Positions 1-14,800 of a DNA stretch of 64,000 nt are shown piece by piece; within the stretch, counting starts at the first letter, position 1; each line of letters starts with the position of its first letter. The position numbers and the translations under genes were made by a program. The notes below the pieces were generated by a model. The model was not told the origin of the DNA and searched no databases. It saw only the letters and a list, made by a program, of their open reading frames with translations. This DNA is from Tritrichomonas musculus (lineage: Eukaryota > Parabasalia > Tritrichomonadida > Tritrichomonadidae). The stretch covers positions 1 to 64,000 of the forward strand of contig JAPFFF010000089.1 in the NCBI GenBank assembly GCA_039105265.1, read 5' to 3'.

Positions 1-9
1 AGAACTGCA

Positions 10-29
10 GTTGAATCATCAGATTCAAC
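10..29. repeat. Inverted repeat inside each ATT-type unit (example)
   Basis: GTTGAATC (10-17) and GATTCAAC (22-29) are perfect reverse complements around a 4-base ATCA loop, giving a potential 8-bp stem on either strand. It recurs in every unit that has both the ATT and AAT forms, so many hundreds of times. ATG-type and AACC-type units keep the arms with one mismatch. The structure is visible in the sequence; whether it folds in vivo is unknown. Confidence 0.9.
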
Positions 30-601
30 GAGAACTGCAGTTGAACCATCAGATTCAACGAGAACTACAGTTGAATCATCAGATGCAACGAGAACTGCAG
101 TTGAATCATCAGATGCAACGAGAACTGCAGTTGAACCATCAGATTCAACGAGAACTGCAGTTGAATCATCAGATGCAACGAGAACTGCAGTTGAATCATC
201 AGATGCAACGAGAACTGCAGTTGAATCATCAGATTCAACGAGAACTGCAGTTGAATCATCAGATGCAACAAGAACTGCAGTTGAATCATCAGATTCAACG
301 AGAACTGCAGTTGAATCATCAGATTCAACGAGAACTGCAGTTGAATCATCAGATGCAACGAGAACTGCAGTTGAATCATCAGATGCAACGAGAACTGCAG
401 TTGAATCATCAGATGCAACGAGAACTACAGTTGAATCATCAGATTCAACGAGAACTGCAGTTGAATCATCAGATGCAACGAGAACTACAGTTGAATCATC
501 AGATTCAACGAGAACTGCAGTTGAATCATCAGATGCAACGAGAACTGCAGTTGAATCATCAGATTCAACGAGAACTGCAGTTGAATCATCAGATGCAACG
601 A

Positions 602-613
602 CAACTGCAGTTG
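602..613. repeat. 12-bp perfect palindrome in GACAACT-variant units (example)
   Basis: All ordinary units contain the 10-bp palindrome AACTGCAGTT. Units where G at position 2 is C (CGACAACTG instead of CGAGAACTG) extend it to CAACTGCAGTTG. This example is at 602-613; others are near 1442, 1472, 1682 and 1802, and at hundreds of later sites, often in consecutive pairs inside the C, B and A modules. The core is a PstI site. Confidence 0.85.
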
Positions 614-1384
614 AATCATCAGATTCAACGAGAACTGCAGTTGAATCATCAGATTCAACGAGAACTGCAGTTGAACCATCAGATTCAACGAGAACTACAG
701 TTGAATCATCAGATGCAACGAGAACTGCAGTTGAATCATCAGATGCAACGAGAACTGCAGTTGAACCATCAGATTCAACGAGAACTGCAGTTGAATCATC
801 AGATGCAACGAGAACTGCAGTTGAATCATCAGATGCAACGAGAACTGCAGTTGAATCATCAGATTCAACGAGAACTGCAGTTGAATCATCAGATGCAACA
901 AGAACTGCAGTTGAATCATCAGATTCAACGAGAACTGCAGTTGAATCATCAGATTCAACGAGAACTGCAGTTGAATCATCAGATGCAACGAGAACTGCAG
1001 TTGAATCATCAGATGCAACGAGAACTGCAGTTGAATCATCAGATGCAACGAGAACTACAGTTGAATCATCAGATTCAACGAGAACTGCAGTTGAATCATC
1101 AGATGCAACGAGAACTACAGTTGAATCATCAGATTCAACGAGAACTGCAGTTGAATCATCAGATGCAACGACAACTGCAGTTGAATCATCAGATTCAACG
1201 AGAACTGCAGTTGAATCATCAGATTCAACGAGAACTGCAGTTGAACCATCAGATTCAACGAGAACTACAGTTGAATCATCAGATTCAACGAGAACTGCAG
1301 TTGAATCATCAGATTCAACGAGAACTACAGTTGAATCATCAGATTCAACGAGAACTGCAGTTGAATCATCAGATGCAACGAGAA

Positions 1385-1978
1385 CTACAGTTGAATCATC
1401 AGATTCAACGAGAACTGCAGTTGAATCATCAGATGCAACGACAACTGCAGTTGAATCATCAGATGCAACGACAACTGCAGTTGAATCATCAGATTCAACG
1501 AGAACTGCAGTTGAATCATCAGATGCAACGAGAACTGCAGTTGAATCATCAGATGCAACGAGAACTGCAGTTTAATAATAAGATGAAACAAGAACTGCAG
1601 TTGAATCATCAGATGCAACGAGAACTGCAGTTGAATCATCAGATGCAACGAGAACTGCAGTTGAATCATCAGATGCAACGACAACTGCAGTTGAATCATC
1701 AGATGCAACGAGAACTGCAGTTGAATCATCAGATGCAACGAGAACTGCAGTTTAATAATAAGATGAAACAAGAACTGCAGTTGAATCATCAGATGCAACG
1801 ACAACTGCAGTTGAATCATCAGATGCAACGAGAACTGCAGTTGAATCATCAGATGCAACGAGAACTGCAGTTGAATCATCAGATTCAACGAGAACTGCAG
1901 TTGAATCATCAGATTCAACGAGAACTGCAGTTGAATCATCAGATGCAACGAGAACTGCAGTTGAATCATCAGATGCAA
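1385..1978. repeat. Module A, copy 1
   Basis: A block of about 20 units bounded on both sides by CTA-type units. It carries two TTTAATAATAAG units with GATGAAACAAG (at 1571 and 1751) among GACAACT and ATG units. The same unit order is identical at 8548-9141 and nearly so at 26038, 32817, 38967, 43737, 48297, 49737, 59549 and 60989. This first copy has no module C or B immediately to its left. Confidence 0.8.
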
Positions 1979-2880
1979 CGAGAACTACAGTTGAATCATC
2001 AGATTCAACGAGAACTGCAGTTGAACCATCAGATTCAACGAGAACTGCAGTTGAACCATCAGATTCAACGAGAACTGCAGTTGAATCATCAGATTCAACG
2101 AGAACTGCAGTTGAACCATCAGATTCAACGAGAACTGCAGTTGAATCATCAGATTCAACGAGAACTGCAGTTGAATCATCAGATTCAACGAGAACTGCAG
2201 TTGAACCATCAGATGCAACGAGAACTGCAGTTGAATCATCAGATGCAACGAGAACTGCAGTTTAATAATAAGATGCAACAAGAACTGCAGTTGAATCATC
2301 AGATGCAACGAGAACTGCAGTTGAATCATCAGATGCAACGAGAACTGCAGTTGAATCATCAGATGCAGCGAGAACTGCAGTTGAATCATCAGATTCAACG
2401 AGAACTGCAGTTGAATCATCAGATTCAACGAGAACTGCAGTTGAATCATCAGATGCAACGAGAACTGCAGTTGAATCATCAGATGCAACGAGAACTACAG
2501 TTGAATCATCAGATTCAACGAGAACTGCAGTTGAATCATCAGATTCAACGAGAACTGCAGTTGAATCATCAGATTCAACGAGAACTGCAGTTGAACCATC
2601 AGATTCAACGAGAACTGCAGTTGAATCATCAGATGCAACGAGAACTGCAGTTGAATCATCAGATGCAACGAGAACTGCAGTTGAATCATCAGATTCAACG
2701 AGAACTGCAGTTGAATCATCAGATGCAACGAGAACTGCAGTTGAATCATCAGATTCAACGAGAACTGCAGTTGAACCATCAGATTCAACGAGAACTGCAG
2801 TTGAATCATCAGATGCAACGAGAACTGCAGTTGAATCATCAGATGCAACGAGAACTGCAGTTTAATAATAAGATTCAACG

Positions 2881-3260
2881 AGAACTGCAGTTGAATCATC
2901 AGATGCAACGAGAACTGCAGTTGAATCATCAGATGCAACGAGAACTGCAGTTGAATCATCAGATGCAACGAGAACTGCAGTTGAATCATCAGATGCAACG
3001 AGAACTGCAGTTGAATCATCAGATGCAACGAGAACTGCAGTTGAATCATCAGATGCAACGAGAACTGCAGTTGAATCATCAGATGCAACGAGAACTGCAG
3101 TTGAATCATCAGATGCAACGAGAACTGCAGTTGAATCATCAGATGCAACGAGAACTGCAGTTGAATCATCAGATGCAACGAGAACTGCAGTTGAACCATC
3201 AGATGCAACAAGAACTGCCGTTTAATATTAAGATGCAACAAAAACTGCAGTTGAATCATC
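2881..3260. repeat. Run of ten identical ATG-type units ending in a CCGTTT unit
   Basis: Ten consecutive units at 2881-3180 are identical ATG-type monomers. They are followed by an AACC unit and the first CCGTTTAATATTAAG unit of the window (about 3219-3240). Two further ten-unit ATG runs sit at 18,721-19,020 and 23,971-24,270. Such runs point to recent local amplification of single monomers. Confidence 0.75.
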
Positions 3261-3520
3261 AGATGCAACGAGAACTGCAGTTGAATCATCAGATTCAACG
3301 AGAACTGCAGTTGAATCATCAGATTCAACGACAACTGCAGTTGAATCATCAGATGCAACGAGAACTGCAGTTGAATCATCAGATGCAACGAGAACTGCAG
3401 TTGAATCATCAGATGCAACGAGAACTGCAGTTGAATCATCAGATTCAACGAGAACTGCAGTTGAATCATCAGATTCAACGAGAACTGCAGTTTAATAATA
3501 AGATTCAACGAGAACTGCAG

Positions 3521-3540
3521 TTTAATAAAAGATGAAACAA
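3521..3540. other. 1-bp deletion shifting the 30-bp register
   Basis: A TTTAATAATAAG unit here reads TTTAATAAAAG, lacking one T near 3529. The phase of all following units moves by one base. In the plus frame that reads ELQLNHQMQR this ends a 1,174-codon open stretch at 3535; the same decapeptide resumes in another frame from 3532. Confidence 0.9.
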
Positions 3541-4383
3541 GAACTGCAGTTGAATCATCAGATGCAACGACAACTGCAGTTGAATCATCAGATGCAACGA
3601 GAACTGCAGTTGAATCATCAGATGCAACGAGAACTGCAGTTGAATCATCAGATTCAACGAGAACTGCAGTTGAATCATCAGATGCAACGACAACTGCAGT
3701 TGAATCATCAGATTCAACGAGAACTGCAGTTGAATCATCAGATTCAACGAGAACTGCAGTTGAATCATCAAATGCAACGAGAACTGCCGTTTAATATTAA
3801 GATGCAACAAGAACTGCAGTTGAATCATCAGATGCAACGACAACTGCAGTTGAATCATCAGATTCAACGAGAACTGCAGTTGAATCATCAGATGCAACGA
3901 GAACTGCAGTTGAATCATCAGATGCAACGAGAACTGCAGTTGAATCATCAGATGCAACGAGAACTGCAGTTGAATCATCAGATGCAACGAGAACTGCAGT
4001 TGAATCATCAGATGCAACGAGAACTGCAGTTGAATCATCAGATTCAACGAGAACTGCAGTTGAATCATCAGATGCAACGAGAACTGCAGTTGAATCATCA
4101 GATGCAACGAGAACTACAGTTGAATCATCAGATGCAACGAGAACTGCAGTTGAATCATCAGATGCAACGAGAACTGCAGTTGAATCATCAGATGCAACGA
4201 CAACTGCAGTTGAATCATCAGATGCAACGAGAACTGCAGTTGAATCATCAGATTCAACGAGAACTGCAGTTGAATCATCAGATGCAACGAGAACTGCAGT
4301 TGAATCATCAGATGCAACGAGAACTGCAGTTGAATCATCAGATTCAACGAGAACTGCAGTTGAATCATCAGATTCAACGAGAA

Positions 4384-5487
4384 CTGCAGTTGAATCATCA
4401 GATTCAACGAGAACTGCAGTTGAATCATCAGATGCAACGACAACTGCAGTTGAATCATCAGATGCAACGACAACTGCAGTTGAATCATCAGATGCAACGA
4501 GAACTGCAGTTGAATCATCAGATGCAACGAGAACTGCAGTTTAATAATAAGATTCAACGAGAACTGCAGTTGAATCATCAGATGAAACAAGAACTGCAGT
4601 TGAATCATCAGATGCAACAAGAACTGCAGTTGAATCATCAGATTCAACGAGAACTGCAGTTGAATCATCAGATTCAACGAGAACTGCAGTTGAACCATCA
4701 GATTCAACGAGAACTACAGTTGAATCATCAGATTCAACGAGAACTGCAGTTGAATCATCAGATTCAACGAGAACTACAGTTGAATCATCAGATTCAACGA
4801 GAACTGCAGTTGAATCATCAGATGCAACGAGAACTACAGTTGAATCATCAGATTCAACGAGAACTGCAGTTGAATCATCAGATGCAACGACAACTGCAGT
4901 TGAATCATCAGATGCAACGACAACTGCAGTTGAATCATCAGATTCAACGAGAACTGCAGTTGAATCATCAGATGCAACGAGAACTGCAGTTGAATCATCA
5001 GATTCAACGAGAACTGCAGTTGAATCATCAGATGCAACAAGAACTGCAGTTGAATCATCAGATTCAACGAGAACTGCAGTTGAATCATCAGATGCAACGA
5101 GAACTGCAGTTGAATCATCAGATGCAACGAGAACTGCAGTTGAATCATCAGATGCAACGAGAACTGCAGTTGAATCATCAGATGCAACGAGAACTGCAGT
5201 TTAATAATAAGATTCAACAAGAACTGCAGTTTAATCATAAGATTCAACGAGAACTGCAGTTTAATCATAAGATTCAACGAGAACTGCAGTTTAATAATAA
5301 GATTCAACAAGAACTGCAGTTGAATCATCAGATGCAACGACAACTGCAGTTGAATCATCAGATTCAACGAGAACTGCAGTTGAATCATCAGATTCAACGA
5401 GAACTGCAGTTGAATCATCAGATGCAACGAGAACTGCAGTTGAATCATCAGATTCAACGAGAACTGCAGTTGAATCATCAGATGCAA
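4384..5487. repeat. Composite C-B, copy without A
   Basis: Module C (about 4384-4707) is followed 126 bp later by module B (4834-5487). C has GACAACT pairs, one TTTAATAATAAG unit, one GATGAAACAAG unit, a CAACAA unit and a final AACC unit. B contains the four-unit signature TTTAATAAT / TTTAATCAT / TTTAATCAT / TTTAATAAT at 5191-5310. A second B with the same signature follows at 5704-6381. Confidence 0.75.
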
Positions 5488-5703
5488 CGAGAACTACAGT
5501 TTAATAATAAGATTCAACGAGAACTGCAGTTGAATCATCAGATGCAACAAGAACTGCAGTTGAACCATCAGATTCAACAAGAACTGCAGTTTAATCATAA
5601 GATTCAACGAGAACTGCAGTTGAATCATCAGATTCAACGAGAACTACAGTTGAATCATCAGATTCAACGAGAACTGCAGTTGAATCATCAGATGCAACGA
5701 GAA

Positions 5704-6381
5704 CTACAGTTGAATCATCAGATTCAACGAGAACTGCAGTTGAATCATCAGATGCAACGACAACTGCAGTTGAATCATCAGATGCAACGACAACTGCAGT
5801 TGAATCATCAGATTCAACGAGAACTGCAGTTGAATCATCAGATGCAACGAGAACTGCAGTTGAATCATCAGATTCAACGAGAACTGCAGTTGAATCATCA
5901 GATGCAACAAGAACTGCAGTTGAATCATCAGATTCAACGAGAACTGCAGTTGAATCATCAGATGCAACGAGAACTGCAGTTGAATCATCAGATGCAACGA
6001 GAACTGAATCATCAGATGCAACGAGAACTGCAGTTGAATCATCAGATGCAACGAGAACTGCAGTTGAATCATCAGATGCAACGAGAACTGCAGTTTAATA
6101 ATAAGATTCAACAAGAACTGCAGTTTAATCATAAGATTCAACGAGAACTGCAGTTTAATCATAAGATTCAACGAGAACTGCAGTTTAATAATAAGATTCA
6201 ACAAGAACTGCAGTTGAATCATCAGATGCAACGAGAACTGCAGTTGAATCATCAGATTCAACGAGAACTGCAGTTGAATCATCAGATTCAACGACAACTG
6301 CAGTTGAATCATCAGATGCAACGAGAACTGCAGTTGAATCATCAGATGCAACGAGAACTGCAGTTGAATCATCAGATGCAA
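5704..6381. repeat. Module B, extra copy with a 6-bp deletion
   Basis: It carries the four-unit signature at 6091-6210. Near 6005 six bases are missing (GAACTGAATC in place of GAACTGCAGTTGAATC). This is the only register change in the window divisible by three. In the decapeptide frame it removes one Leu-Gln pair without breaking the frame. Confidence 0.8.
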
Positions 6382-7017
6382 CGAGAACTACAGTTTAATA
6401 ATAAGATTCAACGAGAACTGCAGTTGAATCATCAGATGCAACGAGAACTACAGTTGAATCATCAGATTCAACGAGAACTGCAGTTGAATCATCAGATGCA
6501 ACAAGAACTGCAGTTGAATCATCAGATTCAACGAGAACTGCAGTTGAATCATCAGATTCAACGAGAACTGCAGTTGAACCATCAGATTCAACGAGAACTA
6601 CAGTTGAATCATCAGATTCAACGAGAACTGCAGTTGAATCATCAGATTCAACGAGAACTACAGTTGAATCATCAGATTCAACGAGAACTGCAGTTGAATC
6701 ATCAGATGCAACGAGAACTACAGTTGAATCATCAGATTCAACGAGAACTGCAGTTGAATCATCAGATGCAACGACAACTGCAGTTGAATCATCAGATGCA
6801 ACGAGAACTGCAGTTGAATCATCAGATTCAACGAGAACTGCAGTTGAATCATCAGATGCAACGAGAACTGCAGTTGAATCATCAGATGCAACGAGAACTG
6901 CAGTTTAATAATAAGATGAAACAAGAACTGCAGTTGAATCATCAGATGCAACGAGAACTGCAGTTGAATCATCAGATGCAACGAGAACTGCAGTTGAATC
7001 ATCAGATGCAACGACAA

Positions 7018-9141
7018 CTGCAGTTGAATCATCAGATTCAACGAGAACTGCAGTTGAATCATCAGATGCAACGACAACTGCAGTTGAATCATCAGATGCA
7101 ACGACAACTGCAGTTGAATCATCAGATGCAACGAGAACTGCAGTTGAATCATCAGATGCAACGAGAACTGCAGTTTAATAATAAGATTCAACGAGAACTG
7201 CAGTTGAATCATCAGATGAAACAAGAACTGCAGTTGAATCATCAGATGCAACAAGAACTGCAGTTGAATCATCAGATTCAACGAGAACTGCAGTTGAATC
7301 ATCAGATTCAACGAGAACTGCAGTTGAACCATCAGATTCAACGAGAACTACAGTTGAATCATCAGATTCAACGAGAACTGCAGTTGAATCATCAGATTCA
7401 ACGAGAACTACAGTTGAATCATCAGATTCAACGAGAACTGCAGTTGAATCATCAGATGCAACGAGAACTACAGTTGAATCATCAGATTCAACGAGAACTG
7501 CAGTTGAATCATCAGATGCAACGACAACTGCAGTTGAATCATCAGATGCAACGACAACTGCAGTTGAATCATCAGATTCAACGAGAACTGCAGTTGAATC
7601 ATCAGATGCAACGAGAACTGCAGTTGAATCATCAGATTCAACGAGAACTGCAGTTGAATCATCAGATGCAACAAGAACTGCAGTTGAATCATCAGATTCA
7701 ACGAGAACTGCAGTTGAATCATCAGATTCAACGAGAACTGCAGTTGAATCATCAGATGCAACGAGAACTGCAGTTGAATCATCAGATGCAACGAGAACTG
7801 CAGTTGAATCATCAGATGCAACGAGAACTGCAGTTTAATCATAAGATTCAACGAGAACTGCAGTTTAATCATAAGATTCAACGAGAACTGCAGTTTAATA
7901 ATAAGATTCAACAAGAACTGCAGTTGAATCATCAGATGCAACGAGAACTGCAGTTGAATCATCAGATTCAACGAGAACTGCAGTTGAATCATCAGATTCA
8001 ACGAGAACTGCAGTTGAATCATCAGATGCAACGAGAACTGCAGTTGAATCATCAGATGCAACGAGAACTGCAGTTGAATCATCAGATGCAACGAGAACTG
8101 CAGTTGAATCATCAGATTCAACGAGAACTGCAGTTGAATCATCAGATGCAACGAGAACTGCAGTTGAATCATCAGATTCAACGAGAACTGCAGTTGAATC
8201 ATCAGATGCAACGAGAACTACAGTTGAATCATCAGATTCAACGAGAACTGCAGTTGAATCATCAGATGCAACGAGAACTACAGTTGAATCATCAGATTCA
8301 ACGAGAACTGCAGTTGAATCATCAGATGCAACGACAACTGCAGTTGAATCATCAGATTCAACGAGAACTGCAGTTGAATCATCAGATTCAACGAGAACTG
8401 CAGTTGAACCATCAGATTCAACGAGAACTACAGTTGAATCATCAGATTCAACGAGAACTGCAGTTGAATCATCAGATTCAACGAGAACTACAGTTGAATC
8501 ATCAGATTCAACGAGAACTGCAGTTGAATCATCAGATGCAACGAGAACTACAGTTGAATCATCAGATTCAACGAGAACTGCAGTTGAATCATCAGATGCA
8601 ACGACAACTGCAGTTGAATCATCAGATGCAACGACAACTGCAGTTGAATCATCAGATTCAACGAGAACTGCAGTTGAATCATCAGATGCAACGAGAACTG
8701 CAGTTGAATCATCAGATGCAACGAGAACTGCAGTTTAATAATAAGATGAAACAAGAACTGCAGTTGAATCATCAGATGCAACGAGAACTGCAGTTGAATC
8801 ATCAGATGCAACGAGAACTGCAGTTGAATCATCAGATGCAACGACAACTGCAGTTGAATCATCAGATGCAACGAGAACTGCAGTTGAATCATCAGATGCA
8901 ACGAGAACTGCAGTTTAATAATAAGATGAAACAAGAACTGCAGTTGAATCATCAGATGCAACGACAACTGCAGTTGAATCATCAGATGCAACGAGAACTG
9001 CAGTTGAATCATCAGATGCAACGAGAACTGCAGTTGAATCATCAGATTCAACGAGAACTGCAGTTGAATCATCAGATTCAACGAGAACTGCAGTTGAATC
9101 ATCAGATGCAACGAGAACTGCAGTTGAATCATCAGATGCAA
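7018..9141. repeat. Composite higher-order repeat C-B-A, copy 1
   Basis: Module C is at 7018-7341, B at 7468-8211 and A at 8548-9141. The B signature here lacks its first TTTAATAAT unit (7831-7920). The A module has the same unit order and variant set as 1385-1978. About 2.1 kb in total. Confidence 0.8.
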
Positions 9142-9327
9142 CGAGAACTACAGTTGAATCATCAGATTCAACGAGAACTGCAGTTGAACCATCAGATTCA
9201 ACGAGAACTGCAGTTGAACCATCAGATTCAACGAGAACTGCAGTTGAATCATCAGATTCAACGAGAACTGCAGTTGAACCATCAGATTCAACGAGAACTG
9301 CAGTTGAATCATCAGATTCAACGAGAA

Positions 9328-11583
9328 CTACAGTTGAATCATCAGATTCAACGAGAACTGCAGTTGAACCATCAGATGCAACGAGAACTGCAGTTGAATC
9401 ATCAGATGCAACGAGAACTGCAGTTTAATAATAAGATGCAACGAGAACTGCAGTTTAATAATAAGATGCAACGAGAACTGCAGTTGAATCATCAGATTCA
9501 ACGAGAACTGCAGTTGAACCATCAGATTCAACGAGAACTGCAGTTGAATCATCAGATTCAACGAGAACTACAGTTGAATCATCAGATTCAACGAGAACTG
9601 CAGTTGAATCATCAGATTCAACGAGAACTGCAGTTGAATCATCAGATGCAACGAGAACTGCAGTTGAATCATCAGATGCAACGAGAACTGCAGTTTAATA
9701 ATAAGATGCAACGAGAACTGCAGTTGAATCATCAGATGCAACGAGAACTGTAGTTGAATCATCAGATGCAACGAGAACTGCAGTTGAATCATCAGATGCA
9801 GCGAGAACTGCAGTTGAATCATCAGATGCAGCAAGAACTGCAGTTGAATCATCAGATTCAACGAGAACTGCAGTTGAATCATCAGATGCAACGAGAACTG
9901 CAGTTGAATCATCAGATGCAACGAGAACTACAGTTGAATCATCAGATTCAACGAGAACTGCAGTTGAACCATCAGATTCAACGAGAACTGCAGTTGAACC
10001 ATCAGATTCAACGAGAACTGCAGTTGAATCATCAGATTCAACGAGAACTGCAGTTGAACCATCAGATTCAACGAGAACTGCAGTTGAATCATCAGATTCA
10101 ACGAGAACTACAGTTGAATCATCAGATTCAACGAGAACTGCAGTTGAACCATCAGATGCAACGAGAACTGCAGTTGAATCATCAGATGCAACGAGAACTG
10201 CAGTTTAATAATAAGATGCAACGAGAACTGCAGTTTAATAATAAGATGCAACGAGAACTGCAGTTGAATCATCAGATTCAACGAGAACTGCAGTTGAACC
10301 ATCAGATTCAACGAGAACTGCAGTTGAATCATCAGATTCAACGAGAACTACAGTTGAATCATCAGATTCAACGAGAACTGCAGTTGAATCATCAGATTCA
10401 ACGAGAACTGCAGTTGAATCATCAGATGCAACGAGAACTGCAGTTGAATCATCAGATGCAACGAGAACTGCAGTTTAATAATAAGATGCAACGAGAACTG
10501 CAGTTGAATCATCAGATGCAACGAGAACTGCAGTTGAATCATCAGATGCAACGAGAACTGCAGTTGAATCATCAGATGCAGCGAGAACTGCAGTTTAATA
10601 ATAAGATGAAACAAGAACTGCAGTTGAATCATCAGATGCAACGAGAACTGTAGTTGAATCATCAGATGCAACGAGAACTGCAGTTGAATCATCAGATGCA
10701 ACGAGAACTGCAGTTGAATCATCAGATGCAACGAGAACTGCAGTTGAATCATCAGATTCAACGAGAACTGCAGTTGAATCATCAGATTCAACGAGAACTG
10801 CAGTTGAATCATCAGATGCAACGAGAACTGCAGTTGAATCATCAGATGCAACGAGAACTACAGTTGAATCATCAGATTCAACGAGAACTGCAGTTGAACC
10901 ATCAGATTCAACGAGAACTGCAGTTGAACCATCAGATTCAACGAGAACTGCAGTTGAATCATCAGATTCAACGAGAACTGCAGTTGAACCATCAGATTCA
11001 ACGAGAACTGCAGTTGAATCATCAGATTCAACGAGAACTACAGTTGAATCATCAGATTCAACGAGAACTGCAGTTGAACCATCAGATGCAACGAGAACTG
11101 CAGTTGAATCATCAGATGCAACGAGAACTGCAGTTTAATAATAAGATGCAACGAGAACTGCAGTTTAATAATAAGATGCAACGAGAACTGCAGTTGAATC
11201 ATCAGATTCAACGAGAACTGCAGTTGAACCATCAGATTCAACGAGAACTGCAGTTGAATCATCAGATTCAACGAGAACTACAGTTGAATCATCAGATTCA
11301 ACGAGAACTGCAGTTGAATCATCAGATTCAACGAGAACTGCAGTTGAATCATCAGATGCAACGAGAACTGCAGTTGAATCATCAGATGCAACGAGAACTG
11401 CAGTTTAATAATAAGATGCAACGAGAACTGCAGTTGAATCATCAGATGCAACGAGAACTGCAGTTGAATCATCAGATGCAACGAGAACTGCAGTTGAATC
11501 ATCAGATGCAGCGAGAACTGCAGTTTAATAATAAGATGAAACAAGAACTGCAGTTGAATCATCAGATGCAACGAGAACTGTAG
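9328..11583. repeat. Triplicated block of about 900 bp ending in a TAG unit
   Basis: Three tandem copies share a 234-bp core (9328-9561, 10108-10341, 11038-11271) with two adjacent TTTAATAATAAGATGCAACG units. Each copy ends in a unit reading CTGTAGTTG (TAG ending at 9753, 10653 and 11583). Spacing of the TAG units is 900 and 930 bp, or 30 and 31 monomers. The stop in the decapeptide frame was therefore multiplied with its block. Confidence 0.85.
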
Positions 11584-11817
11584 TTGAATCATCAGATGCA
11601 ACGAGAACTGCAGTTGAATCATCAGATGCAACGAGAACTGCAGTTGAATCATCAGATGCAGCAAGAACTGCAGTTTAATAATAAGATGAAACAAGAACTG
11701 CAGTTGAATCATCAGATTCAACGAGAACTGCAGTTGAATCATCAGATGCAACGAGAACTGCAGTTGAATCATCAGATGCAACGAGAACTGCAGTTGAATC
11801 ATCAGATGCAACGAGAA

Positions 11818-14800
11818 CTACAGTTGAATCATCAGATTCAACGAGAACTGCAGTTGAATCATCAGATTCAACGAGAACTGCAGTTGAATCATCAGATTCA
11901 ACGAGAACTGCAGTTGAATCATCAGATTCAACGAGAACTGCAGTTGAATCATCAGATTCAACGACAACTGCAGTTGAATCATCAGATTCAACGAGAACTG
12001 CAGTTGAATCATCAGATTCAAAGAGAACTGCAGTTGAATCATCAGATGCAACGAGAACTGCAGTTGAATCATCAGATTCAACGAGAACTGCAGTTTAATA
12101 ATAAGATTCAACGAGAACTGCAGTTTAATAATAAGATGAAACAAGAACTGCAGTTGAATAATCAGATGCAACGAGAACTGCAGTTGAATCATCAGATTCA
12201 ACGACAACTGCAGTTGAATCATCAGATTCAACGAGAACTGCAGTTGAATCATCAGATGCAACGAGAACTGCAGTTGAATCATCAGATTCAACGAGAACTG
12301 CAGTTTAATAATAAGATTCAACGAGAACTGCAGTTTAATAATAAGATGAAACAAGAACTGCAGTTGAATAATCAGATGCAACGAGAACTGCAGTTGAATC
12401 ATCAGATGCAACGAGAACTGCAGTTGAATCATCAGATGCAACGAGAACTGCAGTTGAATCATCAGATTCAACGAGAACTGCAGTTGAATCATCAGATGCA
12501 ACGAGAACTGCAGTTGAATCATCAGATTCAACGAGAACTTCAGTTGAATCATCAGATTCAACGAGAACTGCAGTTGAATCATCAGATGCAACGAGAACTG
12601 CAGTTGAATCATCAGATGAAACAAGAACTGCAGTTGAATCATCAGATGCAACGAGAACTGCAGTTGAATCATCAGATGCAACGAGAACTGCAGTTGAATC
12701 ATCAGATGCAACGAGAACTGCAGTTGAATCATCAGATGCAACGACAACTGCAGTTGAATCATCAGATGCAACGAGAACTGCAGTTGAATCATCAGATTCA
12801 ACGACAACTGCAGTTGAATCATCAGATGCAACGAGAACTGCAGTTGAATCATCAGATGCAACGAGAACTGCAGTTGAATCATCAGATTCAACGAGAACTG
12901 CAGTTGAATCATCAGATTCAACGAGAACTGCAGTTGAATCATCAGATTCAACGAGAACTGCAGTTGAATCATCAGATGCAACGACAACTGCAGTTGAATC
13001 ATCAGATGCAACGACAACTGCAGTTGAATCATCAGATGCAACGAGAACTGCAGTTGAATCATCAGATGCAACGAGAACTGCAGTTTAATAATAAGATTCA
13101 ACGAGAACTGCAGTTGAATCATCAGATGAAACAAGAACTGCAGTTGAATCATCAGATGCAACAAGAACTGCAGTTGAATCATCAGATGCAACGAGAACTG
13201 CAGTTGAATCATCAGATGCAACGAGAACTGCAGTTGAACCATCAGATGCAACAAGAACTGCCGTTTAATATTAAGATGCAACAAGAACTGCAGTTGAATC
13301 ATCAGATGCAACGAGAACTGCAGTTGAATCATCAGATTCAACGAGAACTGCAGTTGAATCATCAGATGCAACGACAACTGCAGTTGAATCATCAGATGCA
13401 ACGAGAACTGCAGTTGAATCATCAGATGCAACGAGAACTGCAGTTGAATCATCAGATTCAACGAGAACTGCAGTTGAATCATCAGATTCAACGAGAACTG
13501 CAGTTTAATAATAAGATTCAACGAGAACTGCAGTTTAATAATAAGATGAAACAAGAACTGCAGTTGAATCATCAGATGCAACGAGAACTGCAGTTGAATC
13601 ATCAGATGCAACGAGAACTGCAGTTGAATCATCAGATTCAACGAGAACTGCAGTTGAATCATCAGATGCAACGACAACTGCAGTTGAATCATCAGATTCA
13701 ACGAGAACTGCAGTTGAATCATCAGATTCAACGAGAACTGCAGTTGAATCATCAAATGCAACGAGAACTGCCGTTTAATATTAAGATGCAACAAGAACTG
13801 CAGTTGAATCATCAGATGCAACGACAACTGCAGTTGAATCATCAGATTCAACGAGAACTGCAGTTGAATCATCAGATTCAACGAGAACTGCAGTTGAATC
13901 ATCAGATTCAACGAGAACTGCAGTTGAATCATCAGATGCAACGAGAACTGCAGTTGAATCATCAGATGCAACGAGAACTACAGTTGAATCATCAGATTCA
14001 ACGAGAACTGCAGTTGAATCATCAGATTCAACGAGAACTGCAGTTGAATCATCAGATTCAACGAGAACTGCAGTTGAATCATCAGATTCAACGAGAACTG
14101 CAGTTGAATCATCAGATTCAACGACAACTGCAGTTGAATCATCAGATTCAACGAGAACTGCAGTTGAATCATCAGATTCAAAGAGAACTGCAGTTGAATC
14201 ATCAGATGCAACGAGAACTGCAGTTGAATCATCAGATTCAACGAGAACTGCAGTTTAATAATAAGATTCAACGAGAACTGCAGTTTAATAATAAGATGAA
14301 ACAAGAACTGCAGTTGAATAATCAGATGCAACGAGAACTGCAGTTGAATCATCAGATTCAACGACAACTGCAGTTGAATCATCAGATTCAACGAGAACTG
14401 CAGTTGAATCATCAGATGCAACGAGAACTGCAGTTGAATCATCAGATTCAACGAGAACTGCAGTTTAATAATAAGATTCAACGAGAACTGCAGTTTAATA
14501 ATAAGATGAAACAAGAACTGCAGTTGAATAATCAGATGCAACGAGAACTGCAGTTGAATCATCAGATGCAACGAGAACTGCAGTTGAATCATCAGATGCA
14601 ACGAGAACTGCAGTTGAATCATCAGATTCAACGAGAACTGCAGTTGAATCATCAGATGCAACGAGAACTGCAGTTGAATCATCAGATTCAACGAGAACTT
14701 CAGTTGAATCATCAGATTCAACGAGAACTGCAGTTGAATCATCAGATGAAACAAGAACTGCAGTTGAATCATCAGATGCAACGAGAACTGCAGTTGAATC

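Larger units (their letters stand above)
1..1260. repeat. Tandem duplication with 630-bp period
   Basis: The order of variant units at 1-540 is repeated at 631-1170, a shift of exactly 21 units. Shared markers include an AACC unit followed by a CTA/ATG unit, a CAACAA unit at about 270 and 900, and paired CTA units. The second copy lacks two units near its right end, after which both rejoin at a GACAACT unit. Confidence 0.8.
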